The notes beneath the pieces are model-generated. The model was given only the letters and a program-made list of their open reading frames with translations. It was not told where the DNA came from and searched no databases. From NCBI RefSeq assembly GCF_027580225.2, contig NC_073356.2, positions 3,782,001 through 3,846,000 on the forward strand: a stretch of 64,000 nucleotides of DNA. The letters are read 5' to 3'. Shown piece by piece: positions 31,549-41,998 of the stretch. Each line of letters opens with the position of its first letter. The stretch's first letter is position 1. Origin of the DNA: Misgurnus anguillicaudatus. Its lineage: Eukaryota > Chordata > Actinopteri > Cypriniformes > Cobitidae. The translations under genes were made by a program, and so were the position numbers.

Positions 31549-32936
31549 GCACTGTGCTGCTTCACACTGACTGCACTTTTAACTCAAGTCACTTTTACTT
31601 CTGTTTTATTCTTTTTAACATTTTAAAGTGTTTTTATTAAAATCACATTTATTTTCTTTAATTGTTATTCTAAATTCTCATGTATCTTTGTTTTTATTGT
31701 GATTTTATTGTGTATCTATTATTTTTACATTTTCTTTTTTCTCTTTTATATATTGTTTTCTCATTTCTATGTAAAGCACTTTGAATGACCTCTGTGTATG
31801 AAATGTGCTATACAAATAAACTTGCCTTGCCTTGCCTTCTGAACAAAAAACTATATTGCCGTTATATTAAAATTTCCATCAGAAATGGCTGAAAATTGCA
31901 AAAAAAAAAAAATTACTTTCAAATGTTGTGTTTTTACACACAAATGGTTATAACTCTGCAACAAAAAGAGATTTTTTCACCAGATTTGATACGCTGATAC
32001 GACCACAGTCTGAGGCCACATTAAAAAATTGGTATGCCTGCACCACTAGTTGGCCTTATAATTGGACAAAACCTTTCATATCAAGCAAGTCCCATGGATC
32101 ATACAACTATTTCATTGGTAAACTAAAGTGTATAGTCATGAAACTAGCTAGATGTAACGCAGTCATGACCTGATGTTGCATGTACCATTTGGTCATAGCG
32201 CCACCTAGTGGTTTTGAGATAGAAAATAGAAAATTTTTGCCTAAAACTACTGCAACAACACATCTAAAACCATGAGTCTTCATGGATTATTCCTTTCATG
32301 GATTGAACTATAATCACTGGTGGATGTCCATTTACTCTCTAGCAACCAATGAGAATACCTTATCACTCGTTTTTACAAGAGCTTTTTCTCTGCATCAGAA
32401 CATCAGAGAGACATGGGGATGGTCTCTTTTGACTCATTTAAGTTGTTATAACATGTTGTGACCCATGTTTTTCCACTGCAAACATTACTCACATGTTCTT
32501 CAGTGCTCTAATGTTCCATGATTGTCAATAAAAGAAGGACAATTGCAGTAAACAAGAACATAGATTATTTTTGTTGATTACTTTTGCGTTTTTTCATCTA
32601 AAATCATTAGGTATACCTAGGTTCTTTAGTCTGCTTATCCAAGCTCAACTTTACTTCCATCTGTGCCCTTTTTGGCTTGACCCCTGTATTGCTGCTTGCA
32701 GCTATATTTTTGTTTTTAAGATCTTGCATGAATCGCGAAAACTTAACAGAAGACCTGGTGTGAGTTTCACAGCCCACGACGTAAGTAGGCATTTTTGACG
32801 ATACCAAATAATACGCAACTCAATCTGCTGTAATGACTTTTCTGACCCCGACATGCGCAGTGGGAACCGCCTGTGACGTGAACCGTGAAGGGGTCTATAC
32901 TGTTCTTTTCCGGCTTTTATTTTGAAATACCATCAT

Positions 32937-33268
32937 GCCATGTTTCACTTCCCACTTCCTGTCTGGTTTGTATAAAGCCACTTCCTGTTCACCATATCAT
33001 TGCTGATTAATACTTTGTATTCCCAGCCTGTTTACCTGTTCATCTGTTATCTTGTATCCTGTTTTTGTATCTGCCTGTTTTTGACCCATGCCTGTTTCTG
33101 GATATTGTGATTGTTCTCTGCCTGCCCTGACCTTTTGCCTGTTTTGGATTACGTTTGTGGATTGCTCTCATTGGATGTGTTTGCTGCCCCTTTTTGGGAT
33201 TTACATTAATAAACCTCTTTTCATGGATTCTACTCGCCTTCGCATTCTTTAAAGCACCACACGTTACA
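32937..33268 (+). repeat. Probable solo LTR
   Basis: Pyrimidine-rich sequence with repeated CCTGTTT motifs, an AATAAA signal (ACATTAATAAACC near 33206) and a CACGTTACA end resembles fish Gypsy LTRs. The left boundary and target duplication are not clear. 33269-34749 holds no feature I can support. Confidence 0.45.
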
Positions 33269-34749
33269 AAAACTGATACATTGAAATTTTATTTAATACA
33301 CACAAAGTTTATGTAAATTTCCATAAACATACAAATTAAATGCATTGATGCATACATAATCAATAAATCATATAAAATACCTTCAACTATATGACCTACA
33401 TGTTGTACAGTTTGTAAAATTTTGAGATTGAAAATTCTGTTATTTATTCACCTTGTTTAAAACTCGCATGACTTAATTCTGTGAAAGATAGAGAACAGAA
33501 TGTTCTGACAGCACCAATCACCATTTGATTTAAGAAGGCTCTCAGTCCCTAAAATTCTGCCTTTTCTGGTCTAAAAAGCATAAAAAAGGATAGAAGTTTG
33601 AAACAACATACATATATCCAATATATATATAGTCTTTTTCGTGGGTGCACAATGCAAACATGTATTTAGGCCATTGTGAGTGTGCATTGCCATGTCAATA
33701 TATGTATTCGGCAAGATTGTCCCTTATTTTCTTCTGATGAATTTGGTAACACTAGTAGTGAATGTAGTATATGTAGACATTAACATTAAGATTGATCAAG
33801 GTTTCATATCTAGTGTTTGATGCCAGTTCATGTTAACTATTGAGGTACAAACGTAATGTTAAATGTTGACATCTCTCGCACACACTACAGTAAGATGATT
33901 TATAAAGGTACTGCTTATTTAACAAGAACCCCAAACAAAGGCATGGATGATTGTGTAAATGGTGCTACTTGGGCTTTGGTTGCTATGGAGATAGCAGTAA
34001 GCTGGTTCTAATTTAATAAATACTGTAAAGACTGACCATAGATTGCCCACACCTAGGGACAACTTTATCCTGTTGCCATGGATACCTCCTGCCGACCACA
34101 TAGGCCGGCTTCAGTATCACAGGGATGCTCAAACAAATAAAGCTTGTTTAAGCACGGTAATAATATCAACCATGATGATTTGAGTAATTCCTCTCATTCT
34201 TCTCCGCTGCCTGGAGATACAATTTAGTAAAGCTCAGACGTCTGTGAATGAGAAAGAATGAGTCTAACCGTTGGTTTTAGTCTGATTGGAAATCAATGCT
34301 TTGCTGTGCATGAGTTTATCGATTTCATCTGCATGGTGACATGTCAACAGATACTCTACCACCTCACTGACATCTCTTTATACCTGTCATTCAGGACTGA
34401 TGGCTCTGTGTGTTCACTGGCGTTTAAGTGAAGCCTGATGGATTCTGTCAGGACCCATGAAGTGGGCTGCCTTTACTGATCTCCAGATGTCCATGCATCA
34501 GTGACCGAATAAAGAAATATCAGTATTCTTATGTGCTCAAAATTGTGTGGTGGGGGCATTGTCCCTCCCAAATTCAGAGTATGATTTGCTGGGAGTTTGG
34601 GGAGATTTGATTCCCTGATTTAAGGAATAGATCATCCAAAGACAATAAATCTCATTATTTACTCACCCCCACGTAGGCATGTGCCAGTATAAATCTTTTT
34701 TTTTGCAATTCATGAAGCTTTATAAAATAGCACGCAGTGTGAAAAGTCA

Positions 34750-35175
34750 CGCAATAAATATGTCAAATTCCAATTATGCGTGCATATGATATGCCAGTCC
34801 CTGTTCACTTAATATGGTGTGTCTTTTCGCGTGGTTTTATGTATTGATTTCTCCTTTTTCTGTTTTTTAAACCACTGTCGCTTGGGTTTGGTATTGGCTT
34901 TAGGATGTCATTTAATATATAAGTTTCTTCATGATTTTCTCTATTTTTAAAACATGGACGCTTGGAATTGGGGTTAGAATTGGGTTTTGGGTTAGGGTGC
35001 CATATTATGTAACAAAAGCTGTTCTAACCCCAAACCCAAGCGACAGTGGTAAAAATAAAGAAAAATTAAGAACCAATACATAAAACGACACATAAAGATG
35101 TGCTGTATTAAGTGAACCGGAAGGACTGATGTATCATATATATAAAATTGAAATTTGACGTAATGTGTTGCACGA
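34750..35175. mobile_element. Fold-back (long inverted repeat) element 1
   Basis: Arms of about 150 bp: GTCAAATTCCAATT, CCAGTCC, GTTCACTTAATA and ACCACTGTCGCTTGGGTTTGG on the left recur as complements on the right (35010-35175). The centre has GGGTTAGG-type repeats. No coding. Confidence 0.65.
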
Positions 35176-35195
35176 TGTTTCCTACCCAGTCTCAC

Positions 35196-35636
35196 AAAAT
35201 TATGTACCTATAGTCACGTAATTTTTTTATTCTTTTTCGTGATACTGTCACGAATTTCCGTGTTTTTTCGTGATCGTCATTGTCACGTATTTGTTACTCA
35301 ACAGCTTTTTCCTATTTTTAAACCATTCTCGCTTCAGTTTAGGGTTAGATTTGGTGTTTGCATTAGGATGTCACTTTAAGTATTGGTTTATACTATTTTT
35401 TTTTATTTTTTTTTCATATTTTTTAAATTTTAAAACATTGTCGCCTGGCGTTAGGGTTAGAGTTGGGTTTGGGAAGGATCTCATTTTATGTCAATCTAAC
35501 CCTAAACCGAAGCGAAAATGGTAAGAAAATAGGAAAAAACTGTTGAGTAACCAATACATGACAATGAACAGAAATTCGTGATATGATCACGAAAAAGAAT
35601 AAAAAAATTACGTGACTATAAGTTTTCACACGGCAT
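35196..35636. mobile_element. Fold-back (long inverted repeat) element 2
   Basis: Left arm TATAGTCACGTAATTTTTT, TCTTTTTCGTGAT and TACTCAACAG is matched by complements at 35490-35636. The centre again carries GTTAGGGTTAGA-like sequence. Organisation parallels the element immediately to the left. Confidence 0.7.
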
Positions 35637-35802
35637 GCTATTTATATATACTTCAAAAACAGGTCTAAAAAACTACAGTACAATAATATCATTAACATAC
35701 AGTACATTTTCCAAATACATATGTAACATCAGATTCATGACTTAATATTTAACTGAATCATAAAAATAAATAATGATTTAGCGTAGCCTACAGTAAACTC
35801 TC

Positions 35803-36044
35803 AGGGGTGGTTTCCCGGACCAGGATTAGCTTAATCCAGGACTAGGCCTTAGATTAATTAGAAAATATAACTAGTTTTAACAAACATGCCTTACTAAAAA
35901 CATTACCTGTGTGCATTTTGAGGTAAAACAAACAGCCCTGATGTATTTTAAGATATGTAAGTGCAAGTTGTTTTCAGTTTGGAGAGCTCTTAAACGTGTT
36001 TAAGTCTAGGACTAGTCTAATCCCTGTCTGGGAAACCGCCCCTC
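35803..36044. mobile_element. MITE with GGTTTCCC ends
   Basis: Left AGGGGTGGTTTCCCGGACC and right (complement) GAGGGGCGGTTTCCCAGAC. Inner GGATTAG/CTAATCC blocks extend the inverted repeat. 36046-36236 is a second, partial copy with the same TTAATCC/CTAGTCC motifs. Confidence 0.6.
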
Positions 36045-36807
36045 AAACATGGTTTATCCTAGTCCCAGACTAATGTTTGAGCTGCCTTAATTTAAAAACA
36101 TGCCTTAATTTTGCCTTAATTGACATATCAGATGCACACCAGTAATGTTATTGTAAGGCTTGTGAAAACGACTTGTCCTAATATAACTAAGGCCTAGTCC
36201 TGGATTAATCTAAACACTGTCTGAGAAAAACTTCATATTCATACTACCAATTTTACCCTTTATACATGCTTTATGCCTGATATACACAACAACAATTTAA
36301 ACAATCCCCATAACACACTGTATGTCTTACAGCCTCATATTCAGCATTAAATATTAAATATGGTGTTACTTTTGACTCAGGTCTGTTGGTTCACAGCATG
36401 GTTTTTCCTCATCTGTAGCAACAAACTGCTGACTCTCACTATCTGCCTAATGCTCATGAATTGTATTTTATATTTACACACACATTTGCATACAAATGAT
36501 ATTCATATATTTCTTGTTGAAACGATTGAAAAAGTCATTTAAAACAGGTGTTTGACTTCATGCTGTTCCACTGCATATATGTGTTGCTTGCTAATCATTT
36601 TCTTACATAATTTCTGTTGAACTGCATTATATGATGGAAGCATAATATTTTTTTAATAAATATCATTACATTTTATGTTTATTTTATTAAACCTTATTAC
36701 ACAGCTCTCTGAAGTGCTTGATTCTGATTGGTCAGTTGTGTTATTACAAAGTTTGTTATTCCCAAATAACAACCATCTGAATGGTTATTATAATATTATA
36801 GATATTT

Positions 36808-37226
36808 TAAAGGGGACATTTCACAAGACTTTTTAAAGATGTCAAATATTTTTTTGCTGTCCCCAGAGTACGTATGAGAAGTTTTAGCTCAAAATATCAA
36901 ATAGATAATTTATTAAGGCATGTTTAAATTGCCACTTTGTAGGTGCGAGCATAAATGTGCTGTTTTTGGGTGTGTCCTTTTAAATGCAAATGAGCTGATC
37001 TCTGCACTAAATGGCAGTGCAGTGGTTGGATAGTGCAGATTAAGGGGCGGTATTATTCCCCTCTATTCCCCCTTCTATATTTTTACATGCTTGCAGAGAA
37101 TTGTTTACCAAAACTAAGTTACTGGGTTGTTCTTTTTCACATTTTCTAGATTGATATAAGCACAGGGGACCCAATTATAGCACTTAAACATGAAAAAAGT
37201 CAGATTTTTATGATATGTCCCCTTTA
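36808..37226. mobile_element. MITE with TAAAGGGGACAT ends
   Basis: Inverted ends TAAAGGGGACAT and ATATGTCCCCTTTA bound 0.42 kb without coding. 37227-38127 shows no supported feature. Confidence 0.6.
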
Positions 37227-38127
37227 ATATAAATATAGAGAATTAATAACATATGAAATTTTATGCATGCTCATTTTGTTTGAACGTTGATTTTGTTTGA
37301 AGTGCAAGTAGCTATGCAATAATACAGCTATTATCATATCATTAAGAGGTATCTAAAATAACCTTTTTATAAAGGCTATAAGCTGTGTCATCAAACAACT
37401 CCCATTAGTTATTATAAGTTCACTGTAAAGCATGACTTCTTGGTGCTTATTGATTTATATAGCAATATATGCTTTTGATTAAGATCTTCATTCTGATTGG
37501 ACTACTATCCAGTGAAACATGAACTACTGCCCTTATTTGAAATTTATTATAGATTTACATTTCATGATTGTATAAAAAATGTGTAGTTGTTTTGTTTTTT
37601 ACTAGAATTTGACAGACTCAATTTATTGTCATCAAATGTCCCAAAAGGTGAATGTCCCTCACACTGTCTGCACATACAAGCCAAACATTTAATTTAGTCA
37701 ATCTGTTGGATTATAACAATGATTAACTCACTGGTGTGATTTTCTCTAATGAATTCCTGCTGAGGCTGATAGGGAATAATTATTGTTATTAGTTCAAAGT
37801 CAGGCAATTACCTCATTATTACCTCACTGCCACAAAGGCAAATCTATTGGCTACAATCACAGGGGCAATGAGGGTATTGATTTCATACAGGATATTGAAC
37901 AATAAACATATACAGGACATAACTGCAGCCTATCCAATAAGAGCTTATTTCTGCGGTCGTATATATTTGCTAAAACACTGTTGTGAATACATAAAGACAC
38001 ATCAGCAGCGGAAACGACTCACTTAACTCAACCAAAATCATGCTGGGAGAGGAGGGTGCTGTAGTGGTGCTGGAGTGTGTGGTTTGGAAGAAATTGTTTC
38101 ATTTGGCAGTTTGTGTGTGTACCTGGT

Positions 38128-38255
38128 AATTATCATGCTGTGAAAGATAGGAATACAGAAAGATAGGAATACCAGTCAATTTTTGACCTTGTGGGGACAT
38201 TTTGAGGTCCCATGAGGAAACAAGCTTATAAATCAAACAGAATGATGTTTGTCAC
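38128..38255. repeat. Dispersed GGGGACATTTTGAGGTCCC repeat
   Basis: Inverted relative to 48550-48680, with which it shares GGAAACAAGCTTATAAATC and TTGTGGGGACATTTTGAGG. A common fish interspersed sequence type. Confidence 0.6.
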
Positions 38256-40522
38256 ACCCCCAAGTATATAAATTAAGTTATCAAAATCTTAAAAAAGAGA
38301 GAGAGAAATCTCTGCTTGCGAACGCTGGTGGCAGTAAAACCATTTACGGGAAAGCTGTCAGCCGTCTCTCTTAACTGTCAAACACAGCTACAACCTGAAT
38401 GGATACTCATAATTGTGAACGGAGGAAAGGTGTTGAATGGTGTAACTCCACAATTCAGAACTGCATAGTTCACAGTTTTTGTAATGTGTTTCAGCAATAC
38501 GTGCAGTGGCGGCTGGTCACTAGGGGGCGCTGGGGCGCCGCCCCCTTAAAGCTGGCCACAGAGGAAAGCTACTTTAACATGTTACCAAAAAGTTAAATAT
38601 ATAGTGCAAATGAATACAAAATAAATCATTTAGTTGTACTATTTCACTGTTTGTTATGTTATAATTTATTCAAAACAATTAAAAATCAAAACGGAGTTCG
38701 TTGTGTGTGTGTCATGTTTGTGTGTCTGGGGCGCAACCCTAATGATTGTCTATGTAGGTCAGGAAAAAGGGTAAAAACATGTGACCTGAGGCTGAGCTCT
38801 AAGTGGCTGTTTCAGATCCACCCTGGGGCGCAGGACTGTACGCCCCAAACACTCCCACTTATATTGTAAGCGAATCAATATTGCTTTTAATGTTTTTTAC
38901 CTCCTGTGATTGGATCGTTCTCAGAGTCTCATAACCGCGTTGGAGATTGCTGTGTTAACTGATAGCTACAGTACAGATCAGTGAAAGCAAGTGAAATATC
39001 TTGAGATACGGAAAATATGCTTTTATCTTTACAAAATCACCCAATACAAGGTATTTAATTGATAGATAAATAAAGGATAGATAAATTTTTTTCCCTGTTT
39101 GCTGTTTTAAAGTCTGAATGCGTGATAGACGTGCACGACATGAACTTTTGTGGCACGTTTTTGAGCTTGTGTTGCATGGACATAATGAGAGCGAGAGCTC
39201 ATATAATCCGGTATATTACGTGGCTTGGTCAACTTTGTTGTTAGTTTTGTTGTTGTAGAGTTTAAAAAAGCACCCACAAGAAAACCACTGTTTTGAGCTG
39301 ATGGACTGTATGTACTTAGTCTGTTGTGAGGGAAAAATGTGTTTGTGCTATTTGCTATAAAAGAAAAAAGAAACGTACGAGCCTGTGATTAGGCAACTTA
39401 ATTGTCTCTTTTTGTGTGTGTTCGGTCGCGTTAAACGAAAAGTCTTTGACGGAGAAAATTTAAGCAGGATAAAGAAAAATCTGAACGCCATTTTGGCAGA
39501 TTGCCCATACAACTTAACTTGACAATGTAATTCATAGGCATGTCCAGTTGGTGGCAGTAGTTGCTCAAATGACGCCCTGGTTTCTAAACATTCTCGCGAT
39601 ATTTTGATGTCATACACTGATTGGTCTGCGCATGGCTGCTGAAGTTAAACACTACAGGAGCGCTGCAACCAGACGCCTGTCTAAGGTAAAGATACAAAGT
39701 CTAATGACAAGAGTCTGCATTAATCTGCCTTCATGCGTTTATTACACAAGATGGTTTCAGATGAGTTTAGTTCAATTCAGATTTTTACATGTTTATTGAT
39801 ATTTTAATCGCAGTAGTATTTTGTTATTTGATTTGTTCATATTTGCCTGTTCAGCATAAAGCTCCGTGTTTTATTGCCTCCGCTGTCACTGTGAGAGAAA
39901 AAAAAGGAACCCATATTATGAAAAACTCACTTTTTCTGGGTTTTGGGGTGTTATTTTGTGTCTCTGATGCTCCCACACACATACAAACTTGGAAAAAAAT
40001 CCATCCATGCTGTTTTGAGTGAGATACAGGTTTCTGAATGTCCTCTGCCTTGAGTCTCAGATTGCGCAAGTTCAAACTCAGCTCAGAAGTGACGTAACTA
40101 GCCGTTTCGTCACATTCAGTTTGAATTTTCCCGCCCACCACCCCACTCGCAGGTCTCCACCCACCAGGGAGCTAGAGAGAGCACAGAGCAGTCAGTCACT
40201 TCGCTGATACCCTCTATGCTGTTATCATGTCTCACTGAAATAACAGCGCTATTTGGATATTATAGCGCTGGATATCCGACTTCCGGTTTCACGCTGAACA
40301 GATCGTGCATCGGAGCTCCGTCGAGTTCTTCATCTAAAAGCCTTTTTTACTATCTTATTCCTATTTATATATTAAGTTTTACCTAGGAATACTTTACCGT
40401 GAGGATTATTGAGCAGTACTACCACGTGAAACTATTTATCACTAATAAACACCCACAGTGTTAGCATATAGCCCGCTAGCTTCAACAAACGCTGCCGACT
40501 GAAGCTAGCATTTTCCGATCTA

Positions 40523-41932
40523 ATGGCGGATTCATCTGATATATGCTTTTCTGACCTGTCCTCGCCTGAGCGGGAAGCTGCGAAGGAGTTGATCGGTTTG
40601 AGCAGATTCAACGCGAGCTACAGCGCCCACTTCACCATGTCTCCGGACGTCCACAAGCGACCGAGGAATGCGACAAACGAGTGCTCCACGCGATGCAGCT
40701 TTACGGACCGTAAGCGAGTGAACGGAGACGCCATTGCCCAACATGAAAGCGATCGGGAAGCTGTGGAGGAGCCGCTGCCCGGCCTTCGCAGATTCAGCAT
40801 GCCCAACATCACCCTGGACCCAGACGTTCGCAGGCGACTGAGGCGTACCACAACCAAACCCCCAACGCGATGCAGCTCCGCGGAGTGCGTTCGGGTAAAC
40901 AAAGACGCCATCGCCCAGCATGAACGCGGTAAGACTCCGCTTGTTATTGTAACATGTACTACTTGCTACATGTATAGTTTAGCTTCTGCCGTTAGCATAG
41001 ATGGGTTTACATGCACTAAGTGTATTGAAGTATTAAGATTAACTGAGAAGGTTGCTGAACTAGAATCGCGCATCCGAACGCTAGTTGAGGATAGCAAAAC
41101 CGCTAATGTTACTGTTGTAAATACTGTATCGAGCGAAAAGACTAATGGCTCGGTTCCGACATCAGATGCTAATGTAAACATTACAAACAATGTATCGAGC
41201 GCACATAGTGTTCCGACATCAGATGCTAATGTAAACATTATAAATACTGTATCGAGCGCGCATAGTGTTTATCATAATACACATGGCTCGGTCCCGACAT
41301 CAGAGTCAAGTCGGCGGTCTAACTGGGTGACTGTCAGGCGGCATAGTCATATACGGCGTCCATCTAAGACCCATAACGTTACGGTACTTTCTAACAGATT
41401 CGATCCCCTAAGGAATACACTAGCTGAAACACCTGTTAAAAGTGCCCTGGTCATTGGAGATTCTATACTCAGGAACACTAACATTGAGGCACCAAACACC
41501 CTAGTCGACTGTATACCGGGAGCCAGAACGTCTGACATTAGATCCAAACTTAAAGTGCTGGCTAATGCTAAACGGAAGTTTTCTAAGATTGTTATTCACG
41601 CCGGAACAAATGACACCAGACTCCGACAGTCGGAAATCACCAAAGATAATATTAAGGAGATGTGTGAAATTGCAAAAACAATGTCAGACAATGTAATATG
41701 CTCTGGTCCCCTCCCCGCCTACCGGGGAGATGAAACACATAGTAGATTAGTGTCTCTCAATGGCTGGATGTCAAAGTGGTGCCCTCAGCATAATGTAGGG
41801 TTTATAGACAATTGGAAGCATTTCTGGGGTAGACCATTTCTCCTAACCCGAGATGGCCTTCATCCGACATCAGAAGGAAGTGCTATACTCACCAAAAATC
41901 TGATTAATATTCTTAATTCTGATATAGTATGA
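40523..41932 (+). CDS. L2 ORF1 protein with SGNH esterase domain
   Basis: 469 codons, intact. Residues about 25-80 and 85-135 are a tandem duplication (SPDVHKRPR / DPDVRRRLR; NGDAIAQHE / NKDAIAQHE). A possible zinc-binding module C-x2-C-x15-C-x2-C (CTTC...CTKC) lies near residues 149-170, followed by a short coiled coil (VLRLTEKVAELESRIRTL). Two copies of SVPTSDANVNI follow. The SGNH-type esterase domain has GDSILR (nucleophile), GTND and DGLHP with catalytic D and H, all present. ORF1 of CR1/L2 elements is an RNA-binding particle protein. It ends UGA-CUA, a known leaky stop context, and is in frame with ORF2. Confidence 0.9.
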   Translation: MADSSDICFSDLSSPEREAAKELIGLSRFNASYSAHFTMSPDVHKRPRNATNECSTRCSFTDRKRVNGDAIAQHESDREAVEEPLPGLRRFSMPNITLDPDVRRRLRRTTTKPPTRCSSAECVRVNKDAIAQHERGKTPLVIVTCTTCYMYSLASAVSIDGFTCTKCIEVLRLTEKVAELESRIRTLVEDSKTANVTVVNTVSSEKTNGSVPTSDANVNITNNVSSAHSVPTSDANVNIINTVSSAHSVYHNTHGSVPTSESSRRSNWVTVRRHSHIRRPSKTHNVTVLSNRFDPLRNTLAETPVKSALVIGDSILRNTNIEAPNTLVDCIPGARTSDIRSKLKVLANAKRKFSKIVIHAGTNDTRLRQSEITKDNIKEMCEIAKTMSDNVICSGPLPAYRGDETHSRLVSLNGWMSKWCPQHNVGFIDNWKHFWGRPFLLTRDGLHPTSEGSAILTKNLINILNSDIV

Positions 41933-41998
41933 CTATCCAGGGCCCAGGTCAGGAAACAGACGGATCAGCTTAACTGTCCGTCTGTTAGCTGGCATGAT

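Larger units (their letters stand above)
28721..31834 (+). mobile_element. L2/CR1-clade LINE, internally deleted
   Basis: ORF1 is complete, but ORF2 has lost the endonuclease and the first half of RT. The 3' end TACAAATAAACTTGCCTTGCC with a TTGCC repeat is typical of L2. CCTTCTG at 28714-28720 and at 31835-31841 may be a target duplication. Starts with a short 5' UTR of about 95 bp. Confidence 0.85.
27808..32710. mobile_element. Non-autonomous TIR-like repeat containing an L2 insertion
   Basis: Left end AGCTGCAG...AGGGGTCAAG and right end (complement) AGCTGCAAGC...AGGGGTCAAG are imperfect inverted repeats. Own sequence is 27808-28720 and 31842-32710. It has no transposase and contains only short chance ORFs. 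It resembles a high-copy teleost repeat; boundaries are approximate. Confidence 0.5.
20911..32899. mobile_element. TIR element opened by two nested insertions
   Basis: Left end TATAGACCCCTTCAAGGTT and right end (complement) TATAGACCCCTTCACGGTT match. Subterminal blocks also match (GCGCA then GGGGTCA). Removing the Gypsy element (20987-27678) and the repeat 27808-32710 leaves about 0.4 kb of own sequence. A third, left-end copy lies at 50998-51068 and shows the same sequence up to GGGGTCAAACT. Superfamily not determined; TA or TATA may be the target. Confidence 0.6.

Noticed and set aside
34980..35530. GGGTTAGGG-like motifs as interstitial telomere repeats
   Set aside because: They are isolated GGGTTAG-type words inside fold-back elements, not tandem TTAGGG.
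38504..38600. GGGGGCGCTGGGGCGCCGCCCCC as a CpG island promoter
   Set aside because: It is the subterminal part of the hAT-like element end and is too short for a CpG island.
40532..41547. Minus-strand ORFs over L2 ORF1
   Set aside because: Mirror frames of the real ORF1, with no motif of their own.
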